Part shown: positions 1 to 7,120 of the stretch, in pieces
Position numbering within the stretch: position 1 is the first letter of the stretch
How the letters are laid out: each line of letters starts with the position of its first letter
Assembly (NCBI RefSeq): GCF_004362215.1
Contig: NZ_SNWR01000001.1
Coordinates: forward strand, 4,942,001 to 5,006,000
Reading direction: 5' to 3'
Length of the DNA stretch: 64,000 nt
From: Paractinoplanes brasiliensis
GTDB lineage: Bacteria; Actinomycetota; Actinomycetes; Mycobacteriales; Micromonosporaceae
Notes under the pieces: generated by a model
What the model was told of the DNA's origin: nothing
Databases searched by the model: none
The model's input: only the letters and a program-made list of their open reading frames with translations
Position numbers and translations under genes: made by a program

Positions 1-960
1 TCGGCCGCCGCGATGCCCGAGCTGATCGAGGCGGCCCGTCCGCGCCTGGTCGACGAGGGCATCCCGGCCGGCGATGCCGAGATCACCGTCACGTCGGGCA
101 CCCTCGACGCCGTCGAACGTCTGCTCACGGCCCACCTGCGGCCGGGCGACGCCGTCGCCGTGGAGGATCCGGGCTGGGCCGCCCTGCTCGACCTGCTGGC
201 CGCGCTGGGCCTGCGCCCGCTGCCGGTTGCCGTCGATCTCGAGGGCCCCGACCCGGCAGCGATGTCCGCCGCCCTGGAATCCGGCGCACGCGCCGCGGTT
301 ATCACCGTGCGGGCGCAGAATCCGATCGGCGCCGCCGTCAGCCAGGCCCGGGCCGAGTCGTTGCGCGCCCTGTTCGCGAGCCGTCCCGGCGTCCTGGTGA
401 TCGAGGATGATCACGCCGCCGAGCTGGCCGAGCAGCCGCCGCACTGCATCGGCCCGGTCACCGGCGCGTGGGCCGTCACCCGCTCGGCGTCCAAACCCTT
501 CGGCCCCGACCTGCGCATCGCCGTGCTCGCGGGCGACGAGGCTACGATCGCGCGGGTTGTCGGGCGCATGCGCATCGGCTCCGGCTGGGTTTCGACGGTG
601 CTGCAGCGCCTGCTCCTTCGTCTCTGGGAGGACGACGAGACCACGGCGACGGTGTCCAACGCGGCCCAGGCGTACGGTCGTCGCCGTCGCGCCCTGCTCG
701 ACGCGCTGTGGTCGAGGGAAGTCGACGCCTTCGGCCCCACCGGCATCAACGTGTGGGTCCCCGTGGCCGATGAGACCCGTACGGTGGGGATGCTCCGCGA
801 CTCCGGTTACGCCGTCGCCCCGGGTTCGCTGTTCCGGGTGTCGTCGCCCCCGGGCGTACGAATATCCATCGGCCCCCTGCGGGAGTCGGAGATCCCCGCG
901 GTGGCCGACGCGGTGGCCGCCGCCGTCCGCCCGCCGTCCCGTTTCGCGCCGACTCGTTAG
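1..960 (+). CDS. MocR-type regulator / class I-II aminotransferase (5' truncated)
   Basis: The reading frame is open from the first base, so the gene starts upstream and only its last 319 codons are visible. The visible part is a fold-type I PLP aminotransferase domain. The Schiff-base lysine is probably in Ser-Ala-Ser-Lys-Pro (Lys codon at 493-495), followed by a Gly-Pro-Asp-Leu-Arg segment like the phosphate-binding region of MocR proteins, and the PLP-contacting Glu-Asp-Asp lies just before it. Stand-alone aminotransferases and GntR/MocR fusions cannot be told apart without the N-terminus. The style of the C-terminal domain (short, with 'PGSLFRVSSPPGVRISIG') favours MocR. The next gene starts 48 bp downstream on the same strand. 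Confidence 0.75.
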   Translation, partial: SAAAMPELIEAARPRLVDEGIPAGDAEITVTSGTLDAVERLLTAHLRPGDAVAVEDPGWAALLDLLAALGLRPLPVAVDLEGPDPAAMSAALESGARAAVITVRAQNPIGAAVSQARAESLRALFASRPGVLVIEDDHAAELAEQPPHCIGPVTGAWAVTRSASKPFGPDLRIAVLAGDEATIARVVGRMRIGSGWVSTVLQRLLLRLWEDDETTATVSNAAQAYGRRRRALLDALWSREVDAFGPTGINVWVPVADETRTVGMLRDSGYAVAPGSLFRVSSPPGVRISIGPLRESEIPAVADAVAAAVRPPSRFAPTR

Positions 961-1007
961 GGGTGCCCGGATGCTTCTTCACCACCGATTCGGGTAGAAC
1001 CTTCTTC

Positions 1008-1670
1008 ATGCCTAGGACCGAAGCGCCGGTCGGCGCGCAGCAGTGGGTGCCGCCCGAGCCGCGGAGCATCGAAGAGCTCAAGTCGGCCGCCGCCGGCTGT
1101 GAGGGCTGCGAGCTGTACGCCGATGCCACCCAGACGGTTTTCGGCCGGGGTGCGGCCGACGCGCGTGTCGTGCTGGTCGGCGAGCAGCCGGGCGACGTCG
1201 AGGATCAGAAGGGTCTGCCGTTCGTCGGCCCGGCCGGACGGCTGCTGCGCGAGGCGGTCGACGACTCCGGCCTCGACGCGAGCGACGTCTACATCACCAA
1301 CGCGGTCAAGCACTTCCGCTTCGAGCGGCGGGGTAGCCGACGCATCCACCAAAATCCGGGTCCGGCGCACATCACGGCCTGCCGTCCGTGGCTGGTGTCC
1401 GAGTTCGCCCTGCTCAAGCCCGAGCTCATCGTCATCCTCGGCGCCACGGCCGGTCGTGCCCTGCTGGGCCCCTCGTTCCGGGTCACCCAGCAGCGCGGCC
1501 GTCTGATGCCGTGGCCCGCCTCGGCGCAGCACCCCGAGGACTTCCCGGTCGCCGAGATCCAGGCGCTCGCCACGATCCACCCGTCAGCGGTGTTGCGTGC
1601 CGACGACCGCGAGACCGCGTACGCGGGCCTGGTTGACGATCTTAAGATTGCGGCTTCGGCCGTGAGCTGA
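1008..1670 (+). CDS. udgX: UdgX-type uracil-DNA binding protein / glycosylase
   Basis: A 220-residue member of the family 4-like uracil-DNA glycosylases. Motif A reads G-E-Q-P-G-D (58-63), the UdgX variant. The R-R-I-H segment ends at His114, equivalent to the histidine of the KRRIH loop that forms a covalent adduct with uracil-DNA in Mycobacterium smegmatis UdgX (His109 there). Cys31 and Cys34 are the first pair of the expected 4Fe-4S ligands, with further cysteines downstream. ATG 1008 is preferred over the upstream GTG 963, since only the shorter product matches the family N-terminus. The 3' end overlaps the convergent TetR gene by 29 bp. The known role is capturing and excising uracil in DNA. 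Confidence 0.9.
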   Translation: MPRTEAPVGAQQWVPPEPRSIEELKSAAAGCEGCELYADATQTVFGRGAADARVVLVGEQPGDVEDQKGLPFVGPAGRLLREAVDDSGLDASDVYITNAVKHFRFERRGSRRIHQNPGPAHITACRPWLVSEFALLKPELIVILGATAGRALLGPSFRVTQQRGRLMPWPASAQHPEDFPVAEIQALATIHPSAVLRADDRETAYAGLVDDLKIAASAVS

Positions 1671-2406
1671 GCAGCTGTTCGAGGCCGTCGAGGATGCGGT
1701 CCAGGCCGAACCGGAAGGACCGTTCCGAATCCCGTACGGCGTTGTACTCCTCGCCCGCCGCGACGCCGACCCGGGCCGAGATCGGGTAGGCGTCCGGGGG
1801 CATCAGGCGCTCCAGCACGGGCGCGTTGACCGCCCACCACTCGGCGTCCGAGATGCCGGACTGCTCGGCCGCGCGTAAGGCGTTGACGTCGGCGCGGGCC
1901 GAAGCGGCGGTGAAGTCGCCGATCACGGTGATGACGTGGTCCATCTCGAGGTCGGTGAACCCTGCCCCCTCGATCGCCGTGAGCTGCCATTCCCACCGGT
2001 CGGAGCCGTTCGGGCCGATCCAGGGGCGGCTCTGTTCGACCTGCAGCAGCCACGGGTGCCGGTGGAACTCGTCCCACATCTGCCGCGCCACCACGACGAG
2101 CCGCTCGCGCCAGACACCCTCGTGCGGCGGCAGGTCCGGCTCGCCCATGACCTCGTCCACCATCAGCCCGATGAGTTCGTCGCGGCTCGGAACGTACGTG
2201 TAGATCGACATCAGTTTGAGGCCGAGCCGGTCGGCCACCTTGCGCATCGAGAACGCCGGCAGTCCCTCCTCGTCGGCCACCGCTATGCCGGCCCGGATCA
2301 CCTCGTCGACGCTGAACCGCTGCTTCGGCCCGCGTGAGCCCTGCGGGGTCCCGAGCGCCCGCCGCCACAGCAACGTCAGGGTGCGGTCGACGTCCTGATT
2401 TTCCAT
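1642..2406 (-). CDS. TetR/AcrR family transcriptional repressor
   Basis: A 254-residue TetR-family regulator. The N-terminal helix-turn-helix spans about residues 28-75 (FSVDEVIRAGIAVADEEG, then MRKVADRLGLKLMSIYTYV), and the long C-terminal ligand domain resembles TetR_C_1 members. It is divergent from the DrrA-like ATPase gene at 2484; the 77-bp gap carries two related inverted repeats, suggesting that it represses both itself and the exporter. Its ligand is unknown and is probably a hydrophobic drug or metabolite exported by the adjacent transporter (inference from context). The last codons overlap udgX antisense. Confidence 0.9.
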   Translation of the reverse strand: MENQDVDRTLTLLWRRALGTPQGSRGPKQRFSVDEVIRAGIAVADEEGLPAFSMRKVADRLGLKLMSIYTYVPSRDELIGLMVDEVMGEPDLPPHEGVWRERLVVVARQMWDEFHRHPWLLQVEQSRPWIGPNGSDRWEWQLTAIEGAGFTDLEMDHVITVIGDFTAASARADVNALRAAEQSGISDAEWWAVNAPVLERLMPPDAYPISARVGVAAGEEYNAVRDSERSFRFGLDRILDGLEQLLSSRPKPQS

Positions 2407-2417
2407 GTGACGAGATT

Positions 2418-2469
2418 ACCCCGTGGGGTGTACGGTGTTCAGCGCACCCAAATACCGTGCGGTATACGG
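2418..2469. promoter_or_regulatory. Paired TetR operator candidates
   Basis: Two related sites lie in the divergent gap. At 2418-2429 the inverted repeat ACCCC-GT-GGGGT is followed by TGTACGG; at 2452-2465 ATACCG-TG-CGGTAT is followed by ACGG. Aligned over 19 bp they agree at about 14 positions. Inverted repeats of this type between a TetR gene and a drrAB-type operon are typical operators. Assignment to this repressor is inference. Confidence 0.6.
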
Positions 2470-2483
2470 AGTTAGGAGCAGCG

Positions 2484-3428
2484 GTGAACCTGGTGGCGAA
2501 CGGACTGCGCAAGAGATACGGCGACGTGCAGGCTCTGGACGGGTTCGACCTGGCGGTGGGCCGGGGCGTGATCCACGGCCTGCTGGGCCCGAACGGTGCC
2601 GGCAAGACCACGGCGGTCAAGGCCCTGGCCACCCTCATCGACGTCGACGAGGGCACGGCCGAGGTCGCGGGCTTCGACGTACGGACTCAGGCCGCGCAGG
2701 TACGCCGGCGGATCGGCCTGATCGGGCAGAACGCGGCCGTCGACGAGATTCTCGGCGGCCGGCAGAACCTCGTGATGTTCGGCCGGCTCTACGGCCTCAG
2801 CACAGTGGACGCCCGGGCCGCCGCCGACCGGCTGCTCGACATGTTCGGGCTCACCGAGGCGGCGGAGCGGGCGGTCTCGACCTACAGCGGCGGCATGCGA
2901 CGGCGTCTCGACATCGCGGCCGGCTTCATCCTCACCCCGGCGGTGCTCTTCCTTGACGAGCCGACCACCGGGCTCGACCCACGGGCACGCAACGAGGTGT
3001 GGGCCGCCGTCCGTGAGGTGGCCGCCGCGGGCACCACGGTGCTGCTCACCACGCAGTATCTCGACGAGGCGGACCAGTTGGCGGCCCGTGTCTCGGTGAT
3101 GAACCACGGCCGGATCGTGGCGAACGACACCCCCGACGTGCTCAAGCGCGAGATCGGCGGTGACCGCGTGACGCTGACCATCGCACCCGGCGCGCCGCTC
3201 GACGAACTGGCCGAGCGGCTCGGCGTGGCGGTCGGGATCCCGGCCGTGCCCGACGCCGACGCCGACACCCTCACCTTCGAGGTGGGCTCCGGCGTCACCG
3301 GCCTCTCCCGTGTCGTCCGCGCCCTCGACGAGTGCGGCGTGACACCGGAGGATCTGGTGCTGCGCCGGCCGACCCTCGACGAGGTCTTCCTCACTCTGAC
3401 CGCGACTCCCCGGGAGGCCACGAAATGA
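2484..3428 (+). CDS. DrrA-type ABC exporter ATP-binding protein
   Basis: A 314-residue ABC ATPase of the daunorubicin-resistance (DrrA) family. Walker A is G-P-N-G-A-G-K-T (35-42), the signature is Y-S-G-G-M, and Walker B is L-F-L-D-E-P-T-T-G-L-D. The C-terminal DUF4162-like extension ends in LRRPTLDEVFLTLT, diagnostic of DrrA-type proteins. GTG 2484 follows AGGAG at 2475-2479; the longer upstream reading would run through the operator region. The stop overlaps the permease start (ATGA), indicating translational coupling. The pair probably exports a hydrophobic compound, with expression controlled by the divergent TetR repressor. Confidence 0.92.
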   Translation: MNLVANGLRKRYGDVQALDGFDLAVGRGVIHGLLGPNGAGKTTAVKALATLIDVDEGTAEVAGFDVRTQAAQVRRRIGLIGQNAAVDEILGGRQNLVMFGRLYGLSTVDARAAADRLLDMFGLTEAAERAVSTYSGGMRRRLDIAAGFILTPAVLFLDEPTTGLDPRARNEVWAAVREVAAAGTTVLLTTQYLDEADQLAARVSVMNHGRIVANDTPDVLKREIGGDRVTLTIAPGAPLDELAERLGVAVGIPAVPDADADTLTFEVGSGVTGLSRVVRALDECGVTPEDLVLRRPTLDEVFLTLTATPREATK

Positions 3429-4204
3429 CCGCCGTACGCGCGGGCTGGGTCCTCACCCAGCGGAACCTCGCCCACTGGGTCCGTCAGCCGTGGACGCCGA
3501 TCTTCGGCCTGATGTTCTCGATCATGTTGCTGCTGGTCTTCGGCTTCCTCTTCGGCGGCGCGATCACCGTGCCGGGCGGCGGCGACTACATCATGTTCCT
3601 GCTGCCCGGCATGCTCGCGCTGAGCATGATGTTCGGCGTCGAGGCCACGGCCACCGCGATGGCCAACGATGCCCGTAAGGGCATCACCGACCGCTTTCGA
3701 TCACTGCCGATCGGCAGCGCCTCGGTGGCGCTCGGCCGGGTCGGGGCGGACCTGGCCAACTCGGCCGTCGAGTTGCTGGTGCTGCTGGCGGGCGGCCTGC
3801 TCATCGGCTGGCGGATCACTTCGGACCCGGGGTCGGCCGCGCTGGCCGTGCTGCTGCTGTTGCTCTTCCGGTTCGCGGTGCTCTGGATCGGCATCTTCGT
3901 CGGCCTGAGCTTCCGCGGCGAGGGCGCGACGATGGCCGTGCAGGTGCTGGTGTGGCCGATCGGCTTCCTGTCCACGGCGATCGTGTCGGCCGAGACGATG
4001 CCGGACTGGCTGGGCGCCGTCGCCGCGTGGAACCCGCTCTCGGCGACGGCGTCCGCGGTACGGGAGCTGTTCGGCAACCCGACCGGGCTGACCGAGGGGC
4101 CGCTGGCCGATTCGGCGGTATGGCTGGCGCTCGGCTGGCCGTTGCTGATCACGGCCGTCTTCCTGCCGTTGTCGGCCCGCGCGTACCGGCGGCTGCGGAG
4201 CTGA
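3425..4204 (+). CDS. DrrB-type ABC-2 transporter permease
   Basis: A 259-residue ABC-2 permease that partners the preceding ATPase. About six membrane segments are apparent: near residues 25-50 (IFGLMFSIMLLLVFGFLFGG), 60-75, 110-130, 140-160, 175-195 and 230-250. It contains the typical 'LLPGMLALSMMFG' and 'NPLSATASAVRELFG' segments of DrrB proteins. The ATG overlaps the drrA stop. A cytoplasmic-membrane role in drug or lipid export is known for the family; the substrate here is unknown. Confidence 0.9.
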   Translation: MTAVRAGWVLTQRNLAHWVRQPWTPIFGLMFSIMLLLVFGFLFGGAITVPGGGDYIMFLLPGMLALSMMFGVEATATAMANDARKGITDRFRSLPIGSASVALGRVGADLANSAVELLVLLAGGLLIGWRITSDPGSAALAVLLLLLFRFAVLWIGIFVGLSFRGEGATMAVQVLVWPIGFLSTAIVSAETMPDWLGAVAAWNPLSATASAVRELFGNPTGLTEGPLADSAVWLALGWPLLITAVFLPLSARAYRRLRS

Positions 4205-4278
4205 GACCGGGCGGGGAGCGGCGCCGGCGGGACTGAGGCCGGACCGGGGCCGGTGGGAGGAATGGGTACGCTCGTGAG

Positions 4279-4479
4279 GTGCGGTTGACGGATTTCTGGG
4301 CGCGGCTGGAGGAGGCCTTCGGCCCCGCGTACGCGCGCAGCATGGCGGCGGACCATTCCTTTGCCGGCCTCGGCGACCGGACGATCGACAAGGCAATTGC
4401 GGACGGTGTCGAAACGGCTACCATCTGGCGCGCGGTAGTGGCCGCTTACCCCGACCGGGTGCCCTCCCGCCTGCGGTGA
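4279..4479 (+). CDS. DUF3046 family protein
   Basis: A 66-residue protein matching the actinobacterial DUF3046 family (starts LTDFWARLEEAFG and contains ADHSFAGLGDRT). The function is unknown. The family is almost always encoded directly upstream of recA (Rv2738c in M. tuberculosis), as here. The start is GTG 4279; the nearest purine-rich stretch, GGGAGGA at 4256-4262, is rather far away, so the start is slightly uncertain. The stop lies inside the recA regulatory region, 10 bp before the first SOS-like box. Confidence 0.85.
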   Translation: MRLTDFWARLEEAFGPAYARSMAADHSFAGLGDRTIDKAIADGVETATIWRAVVAAYPDRVPSRLR

Positions 4480-4488
4480 CGCGCTTTT

Positions 4489-4534
4489 CGTACACCCGTT
4501 CTGGCGTGTCACTCGTTCGTCGTACACGTGTTCG
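4489..4534 (+). promoter_or_regulatory. Two SOS (LexA) box candidates of recA
   Basis: CGTACACCCGTTCT (4489-4502) and CGTACACGTGTTCG (4521-4534) both fit the actinobacterial LexA box CGAAC-N4-GTTCG apart from a T at position 3 (and a final T in the first). They lie 32 bp apart, three helical turns, upstream of recA. The same asymmetric form recurs upstream of lexA. Confidence 0.7.
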
Positions 4535-4538
4535 GCTA

Positions 4539-4565
4539 TTGTCCACAACGGCTCAGTTGTCCACA
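4539..4565 (+). promoter_or_regulatory. Two DnaA-box 9-mers upstream of recA
   Basis: TTGTCCACA occurs exactly at 4539-4547 and again at 4557-4565, same orientation, 18 bp apart. This is the preferred DnaA box of high-GC actinobacteria such as Streptomyces. The pair sits between the proximal SOS box and the recA promoter candidate. Binding by DnaA is inference. Confidence 0.6.
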
Positions 4566-4587
4566 GGCTTCGGCCGGGCGGTCGATT

Positions 4588-4610
4588 TTGTCATACCCAC
4601 CGCCTACCTT
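4588..4610 (+). promoter_or_regulatory. RecA-NDp-like promoter of recA
   Basis: TTGTCA at 4588-4593 and TACCTT at 4605-4610 match the ends and exact spacing of the LexA-independent mycobacterial recA promoter class (TTGTCR-GTG, N8, TANNNT), although GTG is replaced by TAC. It would give a transcript starting about 60 nt upstream of the recA ATG. Confidence 0.55.
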
Positions 4611-4677
4611 GTTGCCCGTGGTGAACAGAAGCGCATCGGCGAAGACGCCCGCGAAATCGAGTACAGGGGTGGCGGAC

Positions 4678-5724
4678 ATGGTGGCAGGACCTGACCGGGA
4701 CAAAGCGCTCGATCTGGCGTTGGCGCAGATCGACAAGCAGTTCGGCAAGGGCTCGGTGATGCGGCTGGGGGAGCGGCCGGTCGTGCAGACCGCCATCATC
4801 CCCACCGGTTCCATCGCCCTTGACGTGGCGCTCGGCGTCGGCGGCCTGCCGCGCGGCCGGGTCATCGAGATCTACGGCCCGGAGTCCAGCGGTAAGACGA
4901 CAGTTGCGCTGCACGCCGTCGCCAGCGCCCAGCGCAACGGCGGCATCGCGGCGTTCATCGACGCCGAGCACGCGCTCGACCCGGAGTACGCGAAGGCTCT
5001 CGGTGTCGACACCGACGCGCTGCTGGTCTCCCAGCCCGACACGGGTGAGCAGGCCCTCGAGATCGCCGACATGCTGATCCGCTCGGGCGCGCTCGACATC
5101 ATCGTCATCGACTCGGTGGCCGCGCTGGTGCCGCGCGCCGAGATCGAGGGCGAGATGGGTGACAGCCACGTCGGTCTGCAGGCCCGCCTCATGAGCCAGG
5201 CGCTCCGCAAGATCACCGGTGTGCTCAACAACTCGGGCACCACCGCGATCTTCATCAACCAGCTCCGCGAAAAGATCGGCGTCATGTTCGGCTCGCCCGA
5301 GACCACGACCGGTGGTCGCGCGCTGAAGTTCTACGCGTCCGTCCGCCTCGACGTGCGCCGCATCGAAAGCCTGAAGGACGGCACCGACGTGGTGGGTAAC
5401 CGGACCCGCGTCAAGGTCGTGAAGAACAAGGTGGCCGCGCCGTTCAAGCAGGCCGAGTTCGACATCATGTACGGCAAGGGCATCTCGCGGGAGGGCTCGC
5501 TCATCGACGTCGGCGTCGAGCAGAGCATCATCCGCAAGTCCGGCGCCTGGTACACGTACGACGGTGACCAGCTCGGCCAGGGCAAGGAGAAGGCGCGCGA
5601 GTTCCTCAAGGAAAACCCCGACGTCGCCGCCGAGATCGAGAAGAAGATCCTCGAGAAGCTCGGCGTCGGTCAGACCACCGGTGACGCCGCGGGCGGCCCC
5701 GAGCTCCCGCCGGTCGACTTCTGA
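4678..5724 (+). CDS. recA: RecA recombinase
   Basis: A 348-residue RecA, full family length. Walker A is G-P-E-S-S-G-K-T (66-73), Walker B includes [12 protein letters not shown], the L1/L2 DNA-binding loops lie near [10 protein letters not shown] and [20 protein letters not shown], and the C-terminus is acidic. It drives strand exchange and the co-protease activity that triggers LexA self-cleavage. ATG 4678 gives the conserved N-terminus [20 protein letters not shown]; the longer frame would run back through the promoter and DnaA boxes. No intein is present, unlike M. tuberculosis RecA. recX follows after 14 bp. Confidence 0.98.
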   Translation: MVAGPDRDKALDLALAQIDKQFGKGSVMRLGERPVVQTAIIPTGSIALDVALGVGGLPRGRVIEIYGPESSGKTTVALHAVASAQRNGGIAAFIDAEHALDPEYAKALGVDTDALLVSQPDTGEQALEIADMLIRSGALDIIVIDSVAALVPRAEIEGEMGDSHVGLQARLMSQALRKITGVLNNSGTTAIFINQLREKIGVMFGSPETTTGGRALKFYASVRLDVRRIESLKDGTDVVGNRTRVKVVKNKVAAPFKQAEFDIMYGKGISREGSLIDVGVEQSIIRKSGAWYTYDGDQLGQGKEKAREFLKENPDVAAEIEKKILEKLGVGQTTGDAAGGPELPPVDF

Positions 5725-5738
5725 TCGGATAGGAACCG

Positions 5739-6902
5739 GTGCCGGCCCGACGGGGCGCGCGTTCCGGGCGCGGGTGGGATCCTCTCCCACCCCGCCCCGC
5801 CCGCGCCTACGATGAGCACCCGCCCGGCGAGCCTCCGGCCGACGACGACCCGGAACGCGGCAACGTTCCGACCCGTCGCCGGCGGTCCTCGCCGGGCGGA
5901 ATCCCCTATCGCGGCGACCTGAGCACCGACAACGTCACCCTCAACCCCGAACCGGGTCGCTACAACGTGGTCGCCCGCGGTGCCCCACCCCGTCACGACC
6001 CGCCCCACGACGGCGGACCCGGCCACCCCGACGACGTGACCGGCGACCCCGCCCTGGGCGGGCGGCGTCGCGGCGGGCGTTCCGGCAGCAGGCGCACCGG
6101 CGGCGGCACCGATCGGCGTTCCGCTGATGGCGGCGACGATTGGCGTTCTGCCGAGGGGCGAGCCGCGCGGGACGGTGACGGCTGGGATGCTGCGGGCGAC
6201 GACCGAAGTGACTGGTCTTCGGCCGGCGCCGACGATGGCGGCGCGCGTTCCGGTGGCGACAAGGCCGCGCGTTCCGGTGGCGACAAGGCCGCGCGTTCCG
6301 GTGGCGACAAGGCCGCGCGTTCCGGCGGGGGCCGGGGGAGGTCGGCCGGTCGGGGCGGGCAGCCCGAGCAGAGCGAGGGGGAGCGGGCGCGCGAGATCTG
6401 CCTGCGACAGCTCGCCACGCGACCGCGCACCCGGGCCGAGCTGGCCAAGGTGCTCGCCCGTGAGGAAATCTCGGAAGAGGTGATCGCCGAGGTTCTCGAC
6501 CGTTACGACGAGGTCGGAATCATCGACGACGCCGCGTTCGCCCGGGCCTGGGTGTCCAGCCGGCATCACGGTCGTGGGCTGGCGCGCCGGGCGCTGGCGA
6601 ACGAGCTGCGGCAGCGCGGCGTCGACGCCGAAGTGGCCAGTGAAGCCCTCGAAACCGTCGACGACGAGGACGAAGCCGCCACGGCTCGGGCCCTGGTCGA
6701 CCGCAAGCTGCGCACGGCCACCGGCCCGCCCGACGCGGTCTTCCGGCGCCTGGTGGGCATGCTGGCCCGCAAGGGTTACTCCGCGGGCGTGGCCATCCGG
6801 GCCGTCAAGGACGCCTTGGCCGAGAGGGACGCCGAGGCGGCCGAGTTCGCCGACCAGCTCGACGCGGACGCCCTCGCCACCGACGCCGACCCCACCTCCT
6901 GA
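5739..6902 (+). CDS. recX: RecX regulatory protein with long disordered N-terminal extension
   Basis: A 387-residue protein whose last ~175 residues (from about 210) are a normal RecX domain: AREICLRQLATRPRTRAELAK, the YDEVGIIDDAAFARAWV segment and a C-terminal three-helix unit. RecX inhibits and modulates RecA filaments. Most RecX proteins are 150-200 residues; here about 200 low-complexity residues rich in Gly, Arg, Asp, Ser and Pro precede the domain, including three exact 8-residue units A-R-S-G-G-D-K-A plus a partial fourth. GTG 5739 follows recA by 14 bp, consistent with an operon. A start nearer the RecX domain is possible, but no in-frame start with a clear ribosome site stands out. 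Confidence 0.9.
   Translation: MPARRGARSGRGWDPLPPRPARAYDEHPPGEPPADDDPERGNVPTRRRRSSPGGIPYRGDLSTDNVTLNPEPGRYNVVARGAPPRHDPPHDGGPGHPDDVTGDPALGGRRRGGRSGSRRTGGGTDRRSADGGDDWRSAEGRAARDGDGWDAAGDDRSDWSSAGADDGGARSGGDKAARSGGDKAARSGGDKAARSGGGRGRSAGRGGQPEQSEGERAREICLRQLATRPRTRAELAKVLAREEISEEVIAEVLDRYDEVGIIDDAAFARAWVSSRHHGRGLARRALANELRQRGVDAEVASEALETVDDEDEAATARALVDRKLRTATGPPDAVFRRLVGMLARKGYSAGVAIRAVKDALAERDAEAAEFADQLDADALATDADPTS
6243..6330 (+). repeat. 24-bp in-frame tandem repeat in recX
   Basis: Three exact copies of a 24-bp unit start at 6243, 6267 and 6291, with a fourth partial copy from 6315. They encode the repeated Ala-Arg-Ser-Gly-Gly-Asp-Lys-Ala octapeptide of the RecX extension. Exact nucleotide identity suggests recent slippage. 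Confidence 0.9.
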
Positions 6903-7002
6903 CCGGTCTGCTTGTCGGCTCGTCGTGCGGCTGAAGCCCGGCGGCGTGGTCCTGCTTGGTGACGTTGCGTCGGGCTGAGGGCCGGGGCTGACAGCGCTCG
7001 AA

Positions 7003-7036
7003 AATCCGGCCGCGACGATCCTGTCGTGACCGGATT
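7003..7036. other. Inverted repeat in the recX downstream gap
   Basis: AATCCGG (7003-7009) pairs with CCGGATT (7030-7036); an inner five-pair stem (GCGAC with GTCGT, one G-T pair) surrounds a GATCCT loop. It lies 100 bp after recX and 85 bp before the next gene. No T-run follows, so it could be a weak recX terminator or an operator. Confidence 0.4.
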
Positions 7037-7106
7037 CGGCGCTTTGCCGGCCTCAAAACCCTGGTGACGGGCTTGCGGCGGGACATCGGCGTTCGCCACT
7101 GCTTGG

Positions 7107-7112
7107 TAATAT
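7107..7112 (+). promoter_or_regulatory. -10 element giving a probable leaderless transcript
   Basis: TAATAT lies 8 bp upstream of GTG 7121, a spacing that would start transcription at or within a few bases of the start codon. No ribosome-binding site is visible between them. No good -35 hexamer is seen at normal spacing. Confidence 0.45.
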
Positions 7113-7120
7113 GTGGCGTT

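Noticed and set aside
963..1007. Longer udgX start at GTG 963
   Set aside because: It adds 15 residues (PGCFFTTDSGRTFF) unlike the family and overlaps the intergenic gap.
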